64,000 nt of DNA, from positions 2,480,001 to 2,544,000 of the forward strand of contig NZ_CP039143.1 of NCBI RefSeq assembly GCF_013343215.1. Direction: 5' to 3'. The notes below the pieces were generated by a model. That model did not search any database. It was not told where the DNA came from and saw nothing but the letters and a program-made list of their open reading frames with translations. This DNA comes from Acinetobacter sp. 10FS3-1 (lineage in GTDB: Bacteria; Pseudomonadota; Gammaproteobacteria; Pseudomonadales; Moraxellaceae). This document shows, one piece after another, positions 26,284 to 36,990 of the stretch. The number at the start of each line of letters is the position of its first letter. The first letter of the stretch is position 1. The position numbers and the translations under genes are program-made.

Positions 26284-27642
26284 TTATCCCTTAGGATGAG
26301 CAGTCGTTTTTCTCATTAACGTTTGATTATCGTACTGGTGCGAGGTGAGATGTGCTTGCAGCTGAGCCATAAAGTCCATCACCACCACTACCACGATCAG
26401 CAACGATGTTCCACCCAAGCTAAATGGAATCCCAAAAGAGCTTTGCAGGATCATCGGCATTAAACAGATGACAGTGATGTAAATCGCGCCAATAAAGGTC
26501 AAACGACTGAGAATATGATCTAAGTAACGAGCAGTTTGCTCACCTGGACGTATACCAGGCACATAAGCTCCGCTGCGCTTCAAGTTCTCTGATACTTCTT
26601 TAGGACTAAATACCAGTGCTGTATAGAAGTAACAGAAAAAGATAATTAACGCACCAAAGAGCACCAAATACAACGGCTGACCAGGCGATAAAACCAATGC
26701 CAGATCTTGCAGACCACGCTTGATAATTCCTGCACTCGGATCCGAACTACCGACCCACTGCCCCAAGCTCGCTGGGAACAGAAGCAATGAACTGGCAAAA
26801 ATTGCCGGAATCACACCTGCCATATTAATTTTTAATGGCAAATGAGTTTGCTGTGCAGTAAATACACGACGACCCTGCTGCTTTTGAGCATAGTTCACCG
26901 GAATACGACGTTGCGCCTTCTCGATAAATACAATGGCTGCAAGCACGGCAATAGATAACAATCCAAATATGGCAAGGCCAATCAGACTTGTCTGACCATT
27001 ATCTACAGAAGTCAGAGACTGCATAACCAGGTTCGGCAATCCTGCAACAATACCTGCGAAGATGATCATGGAAATACCATTTCCCACCCCACGCTCAGTA
27101 ATCTGTTCACCCAGCCACATCAGGAACATGGTTCCCGCGACCAGAGAAGTTACTGCAGGAACATAAAAAGCCAGACCAGAAGTCAGGGTAATTCCCTGGC
27201 TGATCAGGCCTGCACACATACCGATCGCTTGCACCAGTGCAAGGAACAGTGTGCCCTGTCGTGTATATTGATTAATCTTACGTTTGCCCTGCTCACCTTC
27301 TTTTTTCAAAGCTTCGAGCTGAGGAACCACCGAGGACATTAATTGCACGATAATAGATGCAGAAATGTAAGGCATGATTCCGAGTGCAAGAATGGACATC
27401 CGCTCTAATGCACCACCCGAAAACATGTTAAACAAACCAAGGATCGTACCCTGGTTTGCATTAAACAGATTTTCAAGTGCAGCATTATTAATGCCTGGTA
27501 CTGGAATATGCGCTCCTAGTCGAAATACCAACAACGCACCAATGAGAAACATCATTCGACGAATAATTTCACGATATTTCACATGAAATGGTTGGCCTTT
27601 CATCATGTTGACATGACCTGAAGAACTAGGAGTCATAGACAC
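26284..27642 (-). CDS. secY: Protein translocase subunit SecY
   Basis: 452 residues with ten membrane segments; the main channel of the Sec translocon. Blocks include [12 protein letters not shown], the plug region after helix 1, [23 protein letters not shown], and [30 protein letters not shown], the cytoplasmic loop that binds SecA and ribosomes. It is 6 bp downstream of rplO, the usual spc operon position. Confidence 0.97.
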
Positions 27643-27648
27643 TGGGGA

Positions 27649-28089
27649 TTACTCCTCGACTTTACCGCCAGCAGCTTCAACAGCAGCTTTAGCGCCTTTA
27701 GTCACAGCAACACCTTGTAAAGTGAATGCGCGAGTAATTTCACCAGAAAGTACGATACGAGCACGAGTCATGTCTTTACGTACAACGTTCGCAGCTTTTA
27801 AAGTTTCAAGAGACACGATGTCACCTTCAACTTTAGTCAGCTCAGATAAACGTACTTCAGCAGTTTTCAAAGCCAATTGGCTAGTGAAACCGAATTTAGG
27901 TAAACGACGATAAAGCGCAGTTTGACCACCTTCGAAACCTGGACGGACGCCGCCGCTCTTACGTGAGTTTTGACCTTTGATACCACGACCACCAGTCTTG
28001 CCAACGCCAGAACCGATACCACGGCCTATGCGACGAGCTTCACGCTTCGCACCTTCTGCAGGTGCAAGTTCATTTAAACGCAGAGTCAT
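27649..28089 (-). CDS. rplO: 50S ribosomal protein L15
   Basis: 146 residues. Late-assembly protein with the Gly/Arg-rich N-terminal extension ([18 protein letters not shown]) that threads into 23S rRNA, followed by [18 protein letters not shown]. Three bp downstream of rpmD and 6 bp before secY. Confidence 0.97.
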   Translation of the reverse strand: MTLRLNELAPAEGAKREARRIGRGIGSGVGKTGGRGIKGQNSRKSGGVRPGFEGGQTALYRRLPKFGFTSQLALKTAEVRLSELTKVEGDIVSLETLKAANVVRKDMTRARIVLSGEITRAFTLQGVAVTKGAKAAVEAAGGKVEE

Positions 28090-28092
28090 GGC

Positions 28093-28269
28093 TTATTCCT
28101 CTACACTAACCATATAGTAGACTTGGTTGATCATACCACGGTTAGAAGGTGTATCTAACACTTCTACAGTATGACCAATACGACGCAGACCTAAACCTTT
28201 CAGGCTCAGCTTGTGATTTTTCAAGCGATGCGATGCAGATTTAGTCTGGGTAACTTTAATCGTTTTCAT
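28093..28269 (-). CDS. rpmD: 50S ribosomal protein L30
   Basis: 58 residues beginning [18 protein letters not shown] and ending YYMVSVEE. The conserved core [20 protein letters not shown] is present. It fills the gap between rpsE and rplO with 3-6 bp spacing on both sides. Confidence 0.95.
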   Translation of the reverse strand: MKTIKVTQTKSASHRLKNHKLSLKGLGLRRIGHTVEVLDTPSNRGMINQVYYMVSVEE

Positions 28270-28275
28270 GATTGA

Positions 28276-28773
28276 TTACCCTTGAATTTGTTCTACTGAC
28301 AGACCACGTTTCGCAGCAACCTTCTCAGGAGTAGTCATATCACGCAAACCATTGAAAGTTGCGTTTACTACGTTAGCAGCGTTAGTAGAACCACGGCATT
28401 TAGTTAATACGTCGCGTACACCAACAGCTTCTAAAACTGCACGCATAGCGCCACCAGCAATTACACCAGTACCTTCAGAGGCAGGCTGCATGAATACACG
28501 ACTAGCGCCATGACGAGCATGAATCGGGTGTTGTAACGTACCATCAACAAGATCAACGGTAATCATGTTACGACGTGCAGCTTCAAGTGCTTTAGAGATA
28601 GCAGCTGGAACTTCACGTGCCTTACCACGACCAAAACCTACGCGACCATTTCCATCACCCACTACAGTCAATGCGGTGAAAGAGAAGATACGGCCACCCT
28701 TAACAACTTTGGCTACACGATCAACGGCAACCAGCTTTTCAACAAGACCTTCGTTTTGTTCAACTTTAGCCAT
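28276..28773 (-). CDS. rpsE: 30S ribosomal protein S5
   Basis: 165 residues. Shapes the mRNA entry channel with S3 and S4 and affects decoding accuracy. The N-terminal dsRBD-like part reads [25 protein letters not shown]; the C-terminal domain has [17 protein letters not shown]. Two bp after rplR. Confidence 0.97.
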   Translation of the reverse strand: MAKVEQNEGLVEKLVAVDRVAKVVKGGRIFSFTALTVVGDGNGRVGFGRGKAREVPAAISKALEAARRNMITVDLVDGTLQHPIHARHGASRVFMQPASEGTGVIAGGAMRAVLEAVGVRDVLTKCRGSTNAANVVNATFNGLRDMTTPEKVAAKRGLSVEQIQG

Positions 28774-28775
28774 GA

Positions 28776-29126
28776 TTAGAACTCCAAGCCGTTTTCACGG
28801 GCAGCATCAGCCAAGGCTTTGATACGACCATGATATTTGAAACCAGAACGGTCAAATGCAACTTTAGTAACACCAGCTGCTTTAGCGCGCTCTGCGATTA
28901 AAGCACCTACTTTCTGAGCTGCTTCAACGTTACCAGTTGTACCCGCACGTAAAGTAGCATCTAAAGTAGAAGCTTGCGCTAATACTTTGCCACCATCTGC
29001 CGAGATAACTTGAGCATAGATGTGACGCGGAGTGCGGTTTACACACAAACGAGTCGCACCCAATGCACGGATGTGCAAGCGTGTGCTTTTCGCACGACGC
29101 AAACGGGATTGTTTCTTTTCGTTCAT
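28776..29126 (-). CDS. rplR: 50S ribosomal protein L18
   Basis: 116 residues. Binds 5S rRNA with L5 and L25. Arg-rich N-terminus ([17 protein letters not shown]) and the conserved ending [20 protein letters not shown]. Fourteen bp after rplF. Confidence 0.97.
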   Translation of the reverse strand: MNEKKQSRLRRAKSTRLHIRALGATRLCVNRTPRHIYAQVISADGGKVLAQASTLDATLRAGTTGNVEAAQKVGALIAERAKAAGVTKVAFDRSGFKYHGRIKALADAARENGLEF

Positions 29127-29140
29127 AAGAACCTCGCGCC

Positions 29141-29674
29141 TTATTTCTTCTTAGCTTCTTTACGAAGTACAACTTCGTCAGAATAACGAACACCTTTACC
29201 TTTATATGGCTCTGGTGGACGGTAACCACGGATATCTGCAGCAACTTGGCCTAAAGCTGCTTTATCAGCAGATTTCAGAACAATTTCAGTTGCAGTTGGA
29301 GTTTCAGCAGTTACACCTTCAGGAAGCGTATAGTCGATCGGGTGTGAGAAACCAAGGTTAAGGTTAACAATGTTACCTTTAACCGCAGCTTTATAACCAA
29401 CACCGATAAGTTGTAACTTACGTTCGAAACCTTCGCTCACACCTTTTACAAGGTTGTTAAGCACAGCGCGAGCAGTACCAGCTTGCATCCAAGCGTCTTT
29501 CGACTCAGCTTTAGGAGCAATTTGAAGTTGACCTTCTTCCTGTTTAAGCTCGACCAGCGCATGCAGGTTGAAAGACAATGTACCTTTGCTGCCTTTCACT
29601 TCGACCTGCCGGCCGTTCTGAGTAACTGTTACACCGTTAGGGACAGTTACTGGGGCTTTAGCCACACGAGACAT
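29141..29674 (-). CDS. rplF: 50S ribosomal protein L6
   Basis: 177 residues, two repeated alpha/beta domains close to the sarcin-ricin loop. Signature VARAPV-type start ([15 protein letters not shown]) and C-terminal [19 protein letters not shown]. Position between rpsH and rplR is canonical. Confidence 0.97.
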   Translation of the reverse strand: MSRVAKAPVTVPNGVTVTQNGRQVEVKGSKGTLSFNLHALVELKQEEGQLQIAPKAESKDAWMQAGTARAVLNNLVKGVSEGFERKLQLIGVGYKAAVKGNIVNLNLGFSHPIDYTLPEGVTAETPTATEIVLKSADKAALGQVAADIRGYRPPEPYKGKGVRYSDEVVLRKEAKKK

Positions 29675-29687
29675 GAGGAATCACCTA

Positions 29688-30083
29688 TTAAGAAACAAAA
29701 GCAATAACTTCACCACCAACGCCTGCAGCACGTGCAGCGCGATCAGTCATGATGCCTTTGCTTGTAGAAACAATTGCAATACCTAAACCTTGCTTAACGC
29801 TTGGAAGTGCATCTTTACCGCGATACTGACGTAGACCAGGACGGCTTACGCGTTTCACAGTTTCGATAACTGGCTTGCCTTCAAAATATTTTAAAGTCAA
29901 AGTAAGAGTTGCTTTGCCTTCAACATCCGCAACTTCTACATTTGAAATATAACCTTCTTGTTGAAGTACGTTAGCAATCGCAACTTTCAACTTAGAATTA
30001 GGCATAGAAACTGTTTGTTTCTTTGCCATTTGTGCGTTACGAACACGTGTTAGCATGTCGGCAACGGTATCTTGCATACTCAT
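29688..30083 (-). CDS. rpsH: 30S ribosomal protein S8
   Basis: 131 residues. Central-domain 16S rRNA binder. N-terminus [17 protein letters not shown] and the C-terminal RNA-binding loop [20 protein letters not shown] are complete. In E. coli S8 is the translational repressor of the spc operon, binding near the L5 start. I did not identify a mimic of that site at rplE here. Confidence 0.97.
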   Translation of the reverse strand: MSMQDTVADMLTRVRNAQMAKKQTVSMPNSKLKVAIANVLQQEGYISNVEVADVEGKATLTLTLKYFEGKPVIETVKRVSRPGLRQYRGKDALPSVKQGLGIAIVSTSKGIMTDRAARAAGVGGEVIAFVS

Positions 30084-30095
30084 TTATAGTGCTCC

Positions 30096-30401
30096 TTACC
30101 AGCTTGCCTTAACAACGCCCGGTACATCACCTTGCATTACTGTGTCACGTAACTTGTTACGGCTTAAGCCGAACTTACGGAAGTAACCATGAGGACGACC
30201 AGTTAAACCACAACGGTTACGTAGACGTACTGGAGACGCATTACGTGGTAATGCTTGTAACTTCATCATCGCATCGAAACGTTCTTCATCTGATGCATTT
30301 ACGTTTGCAATTACAGCTTTTAATTCAGCACGTTTTGCAGCGTATTTAGCAACAGTAGCTTCGCGTTTCAACTCGCGATTAATCATACTTTTCTTAGCCA
30401 T
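30096..30401 (-). CDS. rpsN: 30S ribosomal protein S14 (zinc-free form)
   Basis: 101 residues, the long form. The positions of the CxxC zinc knuckles found in short S14 are not cysteine pairs here ([20 protein letters not shown] has a single Cys), so the protein does not need zinc. It sits in the 30S head between rplE and rpsH. Confidence 0.97.
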   Translation of the reverse strand: MAKKSMINRELKREATVAKYAAKRAELKAVIANVNASDEERFDAMMKLQALPRNASPVRLRNRCGLTGRPHGYFRKFGLSRNKLRDTVMQGDVPGVVKASW

Positions 30402-30410
30402 ATCGACCTC

Positions 30411-30947
30411 TTATTTGAACGGGAAGCCGAATGCACGCATAAGCGCACGGCCTTCGTCATCGGTGCGAGCAGTCGTAGTAATGGTAATGTCCATACCACG
30501 AATACGGTCAATCTTGTCAAAATCGACTTCAGGGAACATGATCTGTTCCTTAAGACCCATTGAGTAGTTACCACGACCATCAAATGATTTCGCAGAGAAA
30601 CCACGGAAGTCACGGATACGAGGGATCGCAATCGAGATTAGACGGTCTAAGAATTCGTACATACGTTCGCCGCGTAAAGTAACTTTACAACCGATCGGCC
30701 AACCATCACGGATTTTAAAACCAGCAATTGATTTACGAGCTAACGTAAGTACTGGTTTTTGACCAGAGATAGCTTGCATATCAGAAAGAGCACCATCAAG
30801 GAGTTTTTTGTCAGCAGCTGCTGCACCAACACCCATGTTGATCGTGATTTTAGTGATGCGAGGAATCTCCATCACATTCTTAAGACCCAATGTTTCTTGT
30901 AACTGAGCTTTAAGTTCGTCGTTGTAACGTGTTTTAAGTCTGGCCAT
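30411..30947 (-). CDS. rplE: 50S ribosomal protein L5
   Basis: 178 residues. Binds 5S rRNA and forms an inter-subunit bridge with S13. Characteristic [19 protein letters not shown] and [20 protein letters not shown] segments. Sixteen bp after rplX and nine before rpsN. Confidence 0.97.
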   Translation of the reverse strand: MARLKTRYNDELKAQLQETLGLKNVMEIPRITKITINMGVGAAAADKKLLDGALSDMQAISGQKPVLTLARKSIAGFKIRDGWPIGCKVTLRGERMYEFLDRLISIAIPRIRDFRGFSAKSFDGRGNYSMGLKEQIMFPEVDFDKIDRIRGMDITITTTARTDDEGRALMRAFGFPFK

Positions 30948-30963
30948 TGCCTATTTCAACCTA

Positions 30964-31281
30964 TTACTTCGCTACCGCCACTGATTCACCATTTGATTTA
31001 TAAACGCGAGTTTTCACGCCATCAATCACTTGGTAACCAACACGGTCAGCCTTTTGGGTTGTAGCATTAAAAATTGCCACATTTGAAATATGAAGCGAAG
31101 CTTCCTGAGTTACGATGCCGCCTTCAGCGCCAGTAACACGGTTCGGCTTTTGATGCTTCTTAACCAAGTTAAGGCCTTCAACCTTAACACGGTCATTAGA
31201 AACCGACAGAACAGTCCCCTGTTTGCCTTTCTCTTTACCTGCGATCACAATTACTTGATCGCCTTTTTTAATCTTCGCCAT
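30964..31281 (-). CDS. rplX: 50S ribosomal protein L24
   Basis: 105 residues with a KOW motif ([20 protein letters not shown]) at the N-terminus; an initiator protein of 50S assembly. The conserved [13 protein letters not shown] follows. Nine bp after rplN. Confidence 0.97.
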   Translation of the reverse strand: MAKIKKGDQVIVIAGKEKGKQGTVLSVSNDRVKVEGLNLVKKHQKPNRVTGAEGGIVTQEASLHISNVAIFNATTQKADRVGYQVIDGVKTRVYKSNGESVAVAK

Positions 31282-31290
31282 GATCGCCTC

Positions 31291-31659
31291 TTATAGAACT
31301 TCAGGAGCCAATGAAATAATTTTCATGAACTGTTCAGTACGAAGTTCACGAGTCACTGGTCCGAAAATACGAGTTGCAATCGGCGCTTTGTTGTTGTTCA
31401 AAATAACAGCAGCGTTATCGTCAAAACGAATCACTGAACCGTCTGGACGACGGATGCCGAATTTAGTACGAACAACCACTGCATTCATCACGTCACCTTT
31501 TTTAACACGTGCGCGTGGAATTGCTTCTTTTACAGTAACTTTAATAATGTCGCCAACAGAAGCATAACGACGATGTGAACCACCAAGTACTTTAATACAT
31601 TGTACGCGGCGAGCACCACTGTTGTCTGCTACGTCGAGCATAGTTTCGGTCTGAATCAT
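31291..31659 (-). CDS. rplN: 50S ribosomal protein L14
   Basis: 122 residues from ATG 31659 ([18 protein letters not shown]); the frame is open 11 codons further upstream but that part lies in the leader hairpin and is not L14. It forms inter-subunit bridges and is the docking site of RsfS, encoded at 13927. First gene of the spc operon, 91 bp after rpsQ. Confidence 0.97.
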
Positions 31660-31678
31660 TGCCCTACTCCAAAACCGA

Positions 31679-31736
31679 GCATCACCGGTCACAATTTCGA
31701 AAGGCTCAAAGAGTACTCGAAATTAACCGATGATGC
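31679..31736 (-). promoter_or_regulatory. Long hairpin in the rpsQ-rplN spacer (S10/spc operon boundary)
   Basis: Arms 31679-31700 and 31717-31736. They pair through GCATCA, CGGT and AATTTCGA blocks (18 bp in all) with two small internal loops and a 16-nt terminal loop. It occupies most of the 91-bp spacer and ends 20 bp before the rplN start. There is no strong T tract after it, so attenuation, RNase III processing or protein binding are as plausible as termination. Confidence 0.6.
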
Positions 31737-31750
31737 AACAAGAACGTTAA

Positions 31751-32008
31751 TTACTCAGCAGCTGCTTCAACAACTTCAACTAAAGTCCAAGACTTAGTTT
31801 TAGACATTGGGCGGCTTTCTTTAATGGTTACAACATCACCAAGCTTGGCAGTATTGTTCTCATCATGAGCATGTAATTTTGTTGAACGGCGGATTAATTT
31901 GCCATACAACGGGTGTTGAACGCGGCGTTCGATCAGTACAACGATAGACTTGTCCATCTTGTCGCTCACAACCTTGCCGGTTAACGTGCGGACTGTATTT
32001 TCACTCAT
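31751..32008 (-). CDS. rpsQ: 30S ribosomal protein S17
   Basis: 85 residues, OB-fold primary binder of the 16S 5' domain. Conserved [17 protein letters not shown] and [13 protein letters not shown]. Its start overlaps the rpmC stop by 4 bp (ATGA), indicating translational coupling. Last gene of the S10 operon. Confidence 0.97.
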   Translation of the reverse strand: MSENTVRTLTGKVVSDKMDKSIVVLIERRVQHPLYGKLIRRSTKLHAHDENNTAKLGDVVTIKESRPMSKTKSWTLVEVVEAAAE

Positions 32009-32202
32009 TGTCCGTTCCCCTGTTTTTCGGTAAGTAGGGTCTTGATACGAGCAACAGTCTTGCGAGTCAATGCAACTTCGTGCGATTTACCCAATTGACC
32101 AGTTGCTTTCGCCATACGAAGACGGAATTGGTTAAGCTGTTGCTCATCAAGCAAAGCTGTCAACTCTTCTACCGACTTTTCACGTAGATCTTTAGTTTTC
32201 AT
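32005..32202 (-). CDS. rpmC: 50S ribosomal protein L29
   Basis: 65 residues, a two-helix hairpin protein near the tunnel exit that helps bind trigger factor and SRP. Motif [20 protein letters not shown]. The ATG shares one base with the rplP stop and its own stop overlaps rpsQ. Confidence 0.97.
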   Translation of the reverse strand: MKTKDLREKSVEELTALLDEQQLNQFRLRMAKATGQLGKSHEVALTRKTVARIKTLLTEKQGNGQ

Positions 32203-32615
32203 TACATTACCGTCCGAGTCACGATAGTGGTTTTAAACGGAAGTTTAGCTGCAGCAAGCTTGAATGCTTCTGTTGCCAACTCTTCGTTCACACCATCAAT
32301 TTCGTACAAGACTTTACCTGGTTTGATTTGACAAACCCAGTATTCCACAGAACCTTTACCTTTACCCATACGCACTTCAAGTGGTTTAGAAGTAATCGGC
32401 TTGTCCGGGAAAACACGGATAAAGATCTTACCACCACGTTTAATACGACGGCTGATTGTACGACGTGCTGCTTCAATTTGACGCGCAGTCATTTGACCAC
32501 GTTCAACTGATTTAAGCGCAATAGTACCAAAAGATACTGAGCTACCGCGGTGCGCTAGACCAGTGTTACGGCCTTTTTGCACCTTACGGAATTTAGTACG
32601 TTTAGGTTGCAACAT
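32202..32615 (-). CDS. rplP: 50S ribosomal protein L16
   Basis: 137 residues. Contacts the A-site tRNA and is needed for peptidyl-transferase centre maturation. Start [17 protein letters not shown] and the block [16 protein letters not shown], which ends near the Arg hydroxylated by the oxygenase RoxA in E. coli. Three bp after rpsC. Confidence 0.97.
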   Translation of the reverse strand: MLQPKRTKFRKVQKGRNTGLAHRGSSVSFGTIALKSVERGQMTARQIEAARRTISRRIKRGGKIFIRVFPDKPITSKPLEVRMGKGKGSVEYWVCQIKPGKVLYEIDGVNEELATEAFKLAAAKLPFKTTIVTRTVM

Positions 32616-32618
32616 GGA

Positions 32619-33371
32619 TTATTCTCCTTTTTCAGCAGAACGATCATTGCGACGACCACGACGCTCTTGACCTTCACCACGACCGCGACCGCGTTTAGCT
32701 TGACGCTCTTCAGCTGGAGCCGGGTTCATGACTTGTTTCATGCCGCCCAAGATCTCACCACGGAAGATCCAAACTTTAACACCAATCGTACCGTAAGTAG
32801 TCTCAGCGCGCATAGTTGCGTAGTCGATATCAGCACGAAGCGTATGTAGAGGTACACGACCTTCACGATACCATTCAGTACGAGCAATCTCAGCACCACC
32901 TAAACGGCCTGAAACTTCTACTTTGATACCTTTAGCACCAGCACGCATCGTATTTTGAACCGCACGCTTCATAGCACGACGGAACATTACACGTTTTTCT
33001 AATTGAGAAGCGATTGCTTCAGCAACCAGACGCGCGTCTAAGTCTGGACGATCGATTTCGTTGATGCTTACTTGCGCAGGAACACCCATGATAGATGTTA
33101 ATTCGCGTTGTAATTTCTCAATGTCTTCGCCTTTTTTACCGATCACGATACCAGGACGAGCAGTGCTAATTGTTACTTTAGCAGCGCCTGTAGGGCGTTC
33201 GATAAGAATATTGCTGATCATTGCATTCTTAAGTTTTTTAGTTAAAAACTCACGAACCTGCAAATCTTTAAGCAAGTATTCAGCGTATTGTTTCGGATTC
33301 GCATACCAGTTAGCGTTATGACGTTTCACAACACCTAGGCGGATACCGATTGGATGAACCTTCTGACCCAT
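32619..33371 (-). CDS. rpsC: 30S ribosomal protein S3
   Basis: 250 residues. The N-terminal KH domain ([19 protein letters not shown]) carries the GxxG loop that lines the mRNA entry tunnel; the C-terminal domain ends with an Arg/Gly-rich tail of about 25 residues ([17 protein letters not shown]), longer than in E. coli. One bp separates it from rplV. Confidence 0.97.
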   Translation of the reverse strand: MGQKVHPIGIRLGVVKRHNANWYANPKQYAEYLLKDLQVREFLTKKLKNAMISNILIERPTGAAKVTISTARPGIVIGKKGEDIEKLQRELTSIMGVPAQVSINEIDRPDLDARLVAEAIASQLEKRVMFRRAMKRAVQNTMRAGAKGIKVEVSGRLGGAEIARTEWYREGRVPLHTLRADIDYATMRAETTYGTIGVKVWIFRGEILGGMKQVMNPAPAEERQAKRGRGRGEGQERRGRRNDRSAEKGE

Positions 33372-33372
33372 A

Positions 33373-33705
33373 TCAAACCCCTACCTTAACGGTGATGTGA
33401 CAAGTACGCTTAGTAATACGATCTGCACGACCTTTAGCACGTGGCATAATACGTTTCAGGCTCATGCCTTCATCAACGTAGATCGTAGAAACTTTAAGAT
33501 CGTCTACATCTAAACTGTTATTGTGTTCAGCGTTTGCAATTGCAGATTCCAACGCTTTCTTAACCAGAACTGCAGCTTTTTTGTTGCTGAAGTTAAGAAT
33601 GTTAAGAGCGTGCGCAACAGATTTGCCGCGGATAAGATCTGCAACCAAACGAGCTTTTTGTGCCGAGATAGCGGCACCGCGTAATTTAGCAGTTACTTCC
33701 ATCAT
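33373..33705 (-). CDS. rplV: 50S ribosomal protein L22
   Basis: 110 residues. Its beta-hairpin ([20 protein letters not shown]) lines the exit tunnel and is a site of macrolide-resistance changes; I see no deletion in it. The start is a tandem ATG ATG at 33705/33702. Confidence 0.97.
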
Positions 33706-33713
33706 AGCACCTA

Positions 33714-33989
33714 TTAACGTTTAGATTTCTTGTCAACACCGTGACCACGGTAGGTACGAGTCGGTGCAAATTCACCAAGCTTGTGACCAACCATATGCTC
33801 AGATACGATTACCGGAACATGGTTACGACCATTGTGAACAGAAATTGTTAAACCAACAAAATCCGGGAGGATCATCGAACGACGCGACCAAGTTTTGATC
33901 GGCTTACGGTTATTCGCCGCGATAGCCGCTTCAACCTTAGCGAACAAGTGCGCATCGACGAATGGGCCTTTTTTCAGAGAACGAGGCAT
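33714..33989 (-). CDS. rpsS: 30S ribosomal protein S19
   Basis: 91 residues, head protein partnering S13. Start [14 protein letters not shown] and conserved [20 protein letters not shown]. Nineteen bp after rplB. Confidence 0.97.
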   Translation of the reverse strand: MPRSLKKGPFVDAHLFAKVEAAIAANNRKPIKTWSRRSMILPDFVGLTISVHNGRNHVPVIVSEHMVGHKLGEFAPTRTYRGHGVDKKSKR

Positions 33990-34008
33990 TGTCAGATTCC
34001 TTTACTTG

Positions 34009-34833
34009 TTACTTAACGCGACGGTCGCGAATAATCATCTTAGTCGTACGCTTATTGGTACGTGTCTTGTACCCTTTAGCTTTTTGACCCCATGGGCTTA
34101 CAGGTTGAATACCCTTGTTACGCCCTTCACCACCACCATGTGGGTGATCTACCGGGTTCATCGCCATACCACGAACGGTAGGACGAACACCACGCCAGCG
34201 TGATGCACCAGCTTTACCCAGTGAACGAAGGTTGCTTTCTGAGTTAGATACTTCACCTAACACAGCGCGGCATTCAACGTGTACTTTACGCATTTCGCCT
34301 GAACGAAGACGAATAATTGCGTAAGAACCGTCACGACCCAACAACTGAGCAGACGTACCAGCAGAACGTACTAATTGTGCGCCCTTACCGATTTTAAGCT
34401 CGATGTTGTGAAGAGTAGAACCGATCGGCATGTTGCGAAGTGGCAAACAGTTACCTGGACGAATTGGAGCATCGTTACCAGACTGAACTGCATCACCAGC
34501 ACGCAGACCTTTAGGTGCGATGATGTAGCGACGTTCACCGTCAGCATACTTCAGCAACGCAAGGTGCGCAGTACGGTTTGGATCGTATTCAATACGCTCA
34601 ACTACAGCAGGAATGCCGTCTTTGTTACGTTTAAAGTCTACGATACGGTAGTGTTGTTTATGACCGCCACCAACGTGACGAGTCGTAATGTGACCGTTGT
34701 TATTACGGCCGCCAGTACGCTTTTTAGCTTCAACTAATGGAGCGTACGGAGCACCTTTGTGAAGATGGTCGTGAACGACTTTCTCTACAAAGCGACGTCC
34801 TGGAGACGTTGGCTTACATTTTTGAATCGGCAT
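34009..34833 (-). CDS. rplB: 50S ribosomal protein L2
   Basis: 274 residues; core protein needed for subunit joining and peptidyl transfer. The essential His lies in [16 protein letters not shown] near the C-terminus, and the SH3-like core has [20 protein letters not shown]. Position between rplW and rpsS is canonical. Confidence 0.98.
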   Translation of the reverse strand: MPIQKCKPTSPGRRFVEKVVHDHLHKGAPYAPLVEAKKRTGGRNNNGHITTRHVGGGHKQHYRIVDFKRNKDGIPAVVERIEYDPNRTAHLALLKYADGERRYIIAPKGLRAGDAVQSGNDAPIRPGNCLPLRNMPIGSTLHNIELKIGKGAQLVRSAGTSAQLLGRDGSYAIIRLRSGEMRKVHVECRAVLGEVSNSESNLRSLGKAGASRWRGVRPTVRGMAMNPVDHPHGGGEGRNKGIQPVSPWGQKAKGYKTRTNKRTTKMIIRDRRVK

Positions 34834-34844
34834 AATTTTCGTCC

Positions 34845-35165
34845 TTATTCCGCTGTGCTTTCAGCGGTATCGCCCAAGTCAGCCATTTCAACATCTTGGC
34901 CAGCTTTCAGGGTGACGTATGCTTTTTTAACATCAGAACGACGTCCTAATGTTTTACCAAAGCGTTTAGACTTACCTTTAGTGACAGTCGTGTTAACTTT
35001 AACCACTTCCACACCAAAGAGTTGTTCAACTGCTTTTTTGATTTCAAGCTTATTTGCATCAAGTGCAACTTTGAATACTTGAACACCAGCAGTCTCACCT
35101 AAAACTTGTGCTTTTTCTGAGAAAACAGGTCCTTGCAGGACTTGATATAAACGTTCGTTGTTCAT
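34845..35165 (-). CDS. rplW: 50S ribosomal protein L23
   Basis: 106 residues. Docking site at the tunnel exit for trigger factor and SRP (through the Glu-containing FSEKAQ segment near the N-terminus). Core [20 protein letters not shown] is typical. The start overlaps rplD's stop by 4 bp. Confidence 0.97.
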   Translation of the reverse strand: MNNERLYQVLQGPVFSEKAQVLGETAGVQVFKVALDANKLEIKKAVEQLFGVEVVKVNTTVTKGKSKRFGKTLGRRSDVKKAYVTLKAGQDVEMADLGDTAESTAE

Positions 35166-35764
35166 CCGAGTTCTACCTCAATTTTCTTAGCAGCAGCTAC
35201 AGACATAACAACTTTATCGAACGCGATCAAGCTAACAGGATCAATTGCAGTCGCATCAACCACATCAACGTATGGAATGTTGCGAGCTGCCAGATACAAG
35301 TTCTCATCAACAGCATCAGTAACGATCAATGCACGCGTAGCATTCAAGTCGTTAAGTTTTGCAAGCAATTCTTTAGTTTTTGGAGCTGCAACTGCAAACT
35401 CATCAACCAGCACCAAGCGATCTTGACGAACAAGTTCAGCCAGGATGCATTGCATAGCACCGCGGTACATTTTACGGTTTACTTTTTGAGACCAGTCTTG
35501 TGGACGAGCAGCAAAAGTTTTACCACCGCCAACCCAGATTGGGCTACGAATAGAACCAGCACGAGCGCGGCCAGTACCTTTTTGACGGAATGGCTTTTTA
35601 CCACCGCCAGCAACTTCCGAACGTGATTTCTGAGCTTTAGAACCTTGACGACCACCAGCTAGGTAAGCTGTAACAACTTGGTGTACAAGAGCTTCATTAA
35701 ATTCACGACCGAACGCAACTTCTGATAATTCAACAGCAGAGCCGGAAACAGTATTTAAATTCAC
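35162..35764 (-). CDS. rplD: 50S ribosomal protein L4
   Basis: 200 residues. The tunnel loop ([20 protein letters not shown], then [20 protein letters not shown]) is complete. In E. coli L4 also represses its own operon by binding the S10 leader and stimulating attenuation; the structured rpsJ leader found here (36821-36865) is a candidate target, unproven. Confidence 0.97.
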   Translation of the reverse strand: MNLNTVSGSAVELSEVAFGREFNEALVHQVVTAYLAGGRQGSKAQKSRSEVAGGGKKPFRQKGTGRARAGSIRSPIWVGGGKTFAARPQDWSQKVNRKMYRGAMQCILAELVRQDRLVLVDEFAVAAPKTKELLAKLNDLNATRALIVTDAVDENLYLAARNIPYVDVVDATAIDPVSLIAFDKVVMSVAAAKKIEVELG

Positions 35765-35775
35765 GTTATTTCCCC

Positions 35776-36414
35776 TCAGGCCTTGATCGTAGGACGAACA
35801 GTTACGTCACCACCGGTAGCACCAGGAATCGCACCTTTAACTACCAGAACTGAACGTTCTGCGTCGATAGATACAATTTCAAGACCCTGTACAGTTACGC
35901 GTTCAGCACCTAAATGGCCAGCCATTTTTTTGCCTTTGAACACGCGACCAGGAGTCTGGTTTTGACCTGTAGAACCTAAAACACGGTGAGATACAGAGTT
36001 ACCATGTGAAGCATCTTGCGTACGGAAGTTCCAACGCTTAACACCACCCTGGAAACCTTTACCTTTAGACTGACCAGTTACGTCAACAATTTGACCCACT
36101 GTGAACAGATCTACGCCAATAGTAGCGCCAACTTCACGACCTTCAAGCTCAGCTTCTGAAACGCGGAATTCTTGAACCAGACGACCAGCAGCAACACCCG
36201 CTTTCGCAAAGTGGCCTTTCTGAGCGTTAGTTACGCGAGATTCGCGACGTTCACCAGTAGTGATTTGAATCGCTTGATAACCATCAGTTTCAAGCGTTTT
36301 GATTTGAGTGATTCGGTTAGGATCAACCTCAATCACTGTAACAGGCACAGAAACACCAGCGTCTGTAAAGACACGTGTCATACCGCACTTGCGACCGACT
36401 AAACCAATAGCCAT
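35776..36414 (-). CDS. rplC: 50S ribosomal protein L3
   Basis: 212 residues from [12 protein letters not shown]; an extra in-frame ATG two codons upstream is ignored. Its long loop approaches the peptidyl-transferase centre, and the GQNQTPG motif holds the Gln methylated by PrmB in E. coli. Fifty-nine bp after rpsJ. Confidence 0.97.
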   Translation of the reverse strand: MAIGLVGRKCGMTRVFTDAGVSVPVTVIEVDPNRITQIKTLETDGYQAIQITTGERRESRVTNAQKGHFAKAGVAAGRLVQEFRVSEAELEGREVGATIGVDLFTVGQIVDVTGQSKGKGFQGGVKRWNFRTQDASHGNSVSHRVLGSTGQNQTPGRVFKGKKMAGHLGAERVTVQGLEIVSIDAERSVLVVKGAIPGATGGDVTVRPTIKA

Positions 36415-36473
36415 GTGCATAAACCTCTAAAAAAGCGGCCTAATTAACTTAGAGTGTTAATTAACCGAAAGCC

Positions 36474-36785
36474 TTAACCCAATGCGATCTGAACATCAAC
36501 ACCAGCTGCTAGATCTAACTTCATCAACGCATCAACAGTTTTATCAGTAGGTTGAACGATGTCGATCAAACGTTTGTAAGTGCGGATCTCGTATTGGTCA
36601 CGCGCATCTTTGTTAACGTGTGGTGATGTCAAAACGTTAAAACGTTCAATGCGTGTAGGCATTGGAATTGGACCACATACTTGTGCACCAGTACGTTTTG
36701 CTGTTTCTACGATTTCTTGAGCTGATTGATCAATTAGACGGTGATCAAAAGACTTAAGACGGATACGAATTCTCTGGTTAGACAT
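36474..36785 (-). CDS. rpsJ: 30S ribosomal protein S10
   Basis: 103 residues from [19 protein letters not shown]; an upstream in-frame ATG at 36821 adds an unrelated dozen codons. Besides its place in the 30S head, S10 (NusE) joins NusB in antitermination complexes. First gene of the S10 operon, with a structured leader and a good sigma-70 promoter upstream. Confidence 0.97.
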
Positions 36786-36820
36786 ACCAGTTAACTCCAA
36801 GCCAAATATATAAAGAATCA

Positions 36821-36865
36821 CTCTTGACGCATCTCACCCCACTATTTCAAGGTAAGTGTCAAGAG
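36821..36865 (-). promoter_or_regulatory. Structured leader hairpin of the S10 operon
   Basis: Outer arms CTCTTGAC (36858-36865 on the minus strand) and GTCAAGAG (36821-36828) pair perfectly. Inside them CTTACC pairs with GGTGAG (one wobble). The stem therefore extends over 14 bp with a small bulge and an 11-12 nt loop. It lies within the predicted leader of about 170 nt, ending 35 nt before the rpsJ start. Confidence 0.6.
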
Positions 36866-36961
36866 CAGTGAAATATCACCAAGGTCATGATCGATGCCAT
36901 GACTGTAACGATAGTTAACTACTTTCTTCGCAGTTAACCCCTTCCTATTGAAGGGTCGCTC

Positions 36962-36990
36962 ATTATAGTCATTGTTTAATGCATAAGCAA
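36962..36990 (-). promoter_or_regulatory. Predicted sigma-70 promoter of the S10 operon
   Basis: On the minus strand: TTGCTT (-35, 36985-36990), 17-bp spacer, perfect TATAAT (-10, 36962-36967). Transcription would begin near 36955, giving a leader of about 170 nt before rpsJ. Confidence 0.7.
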
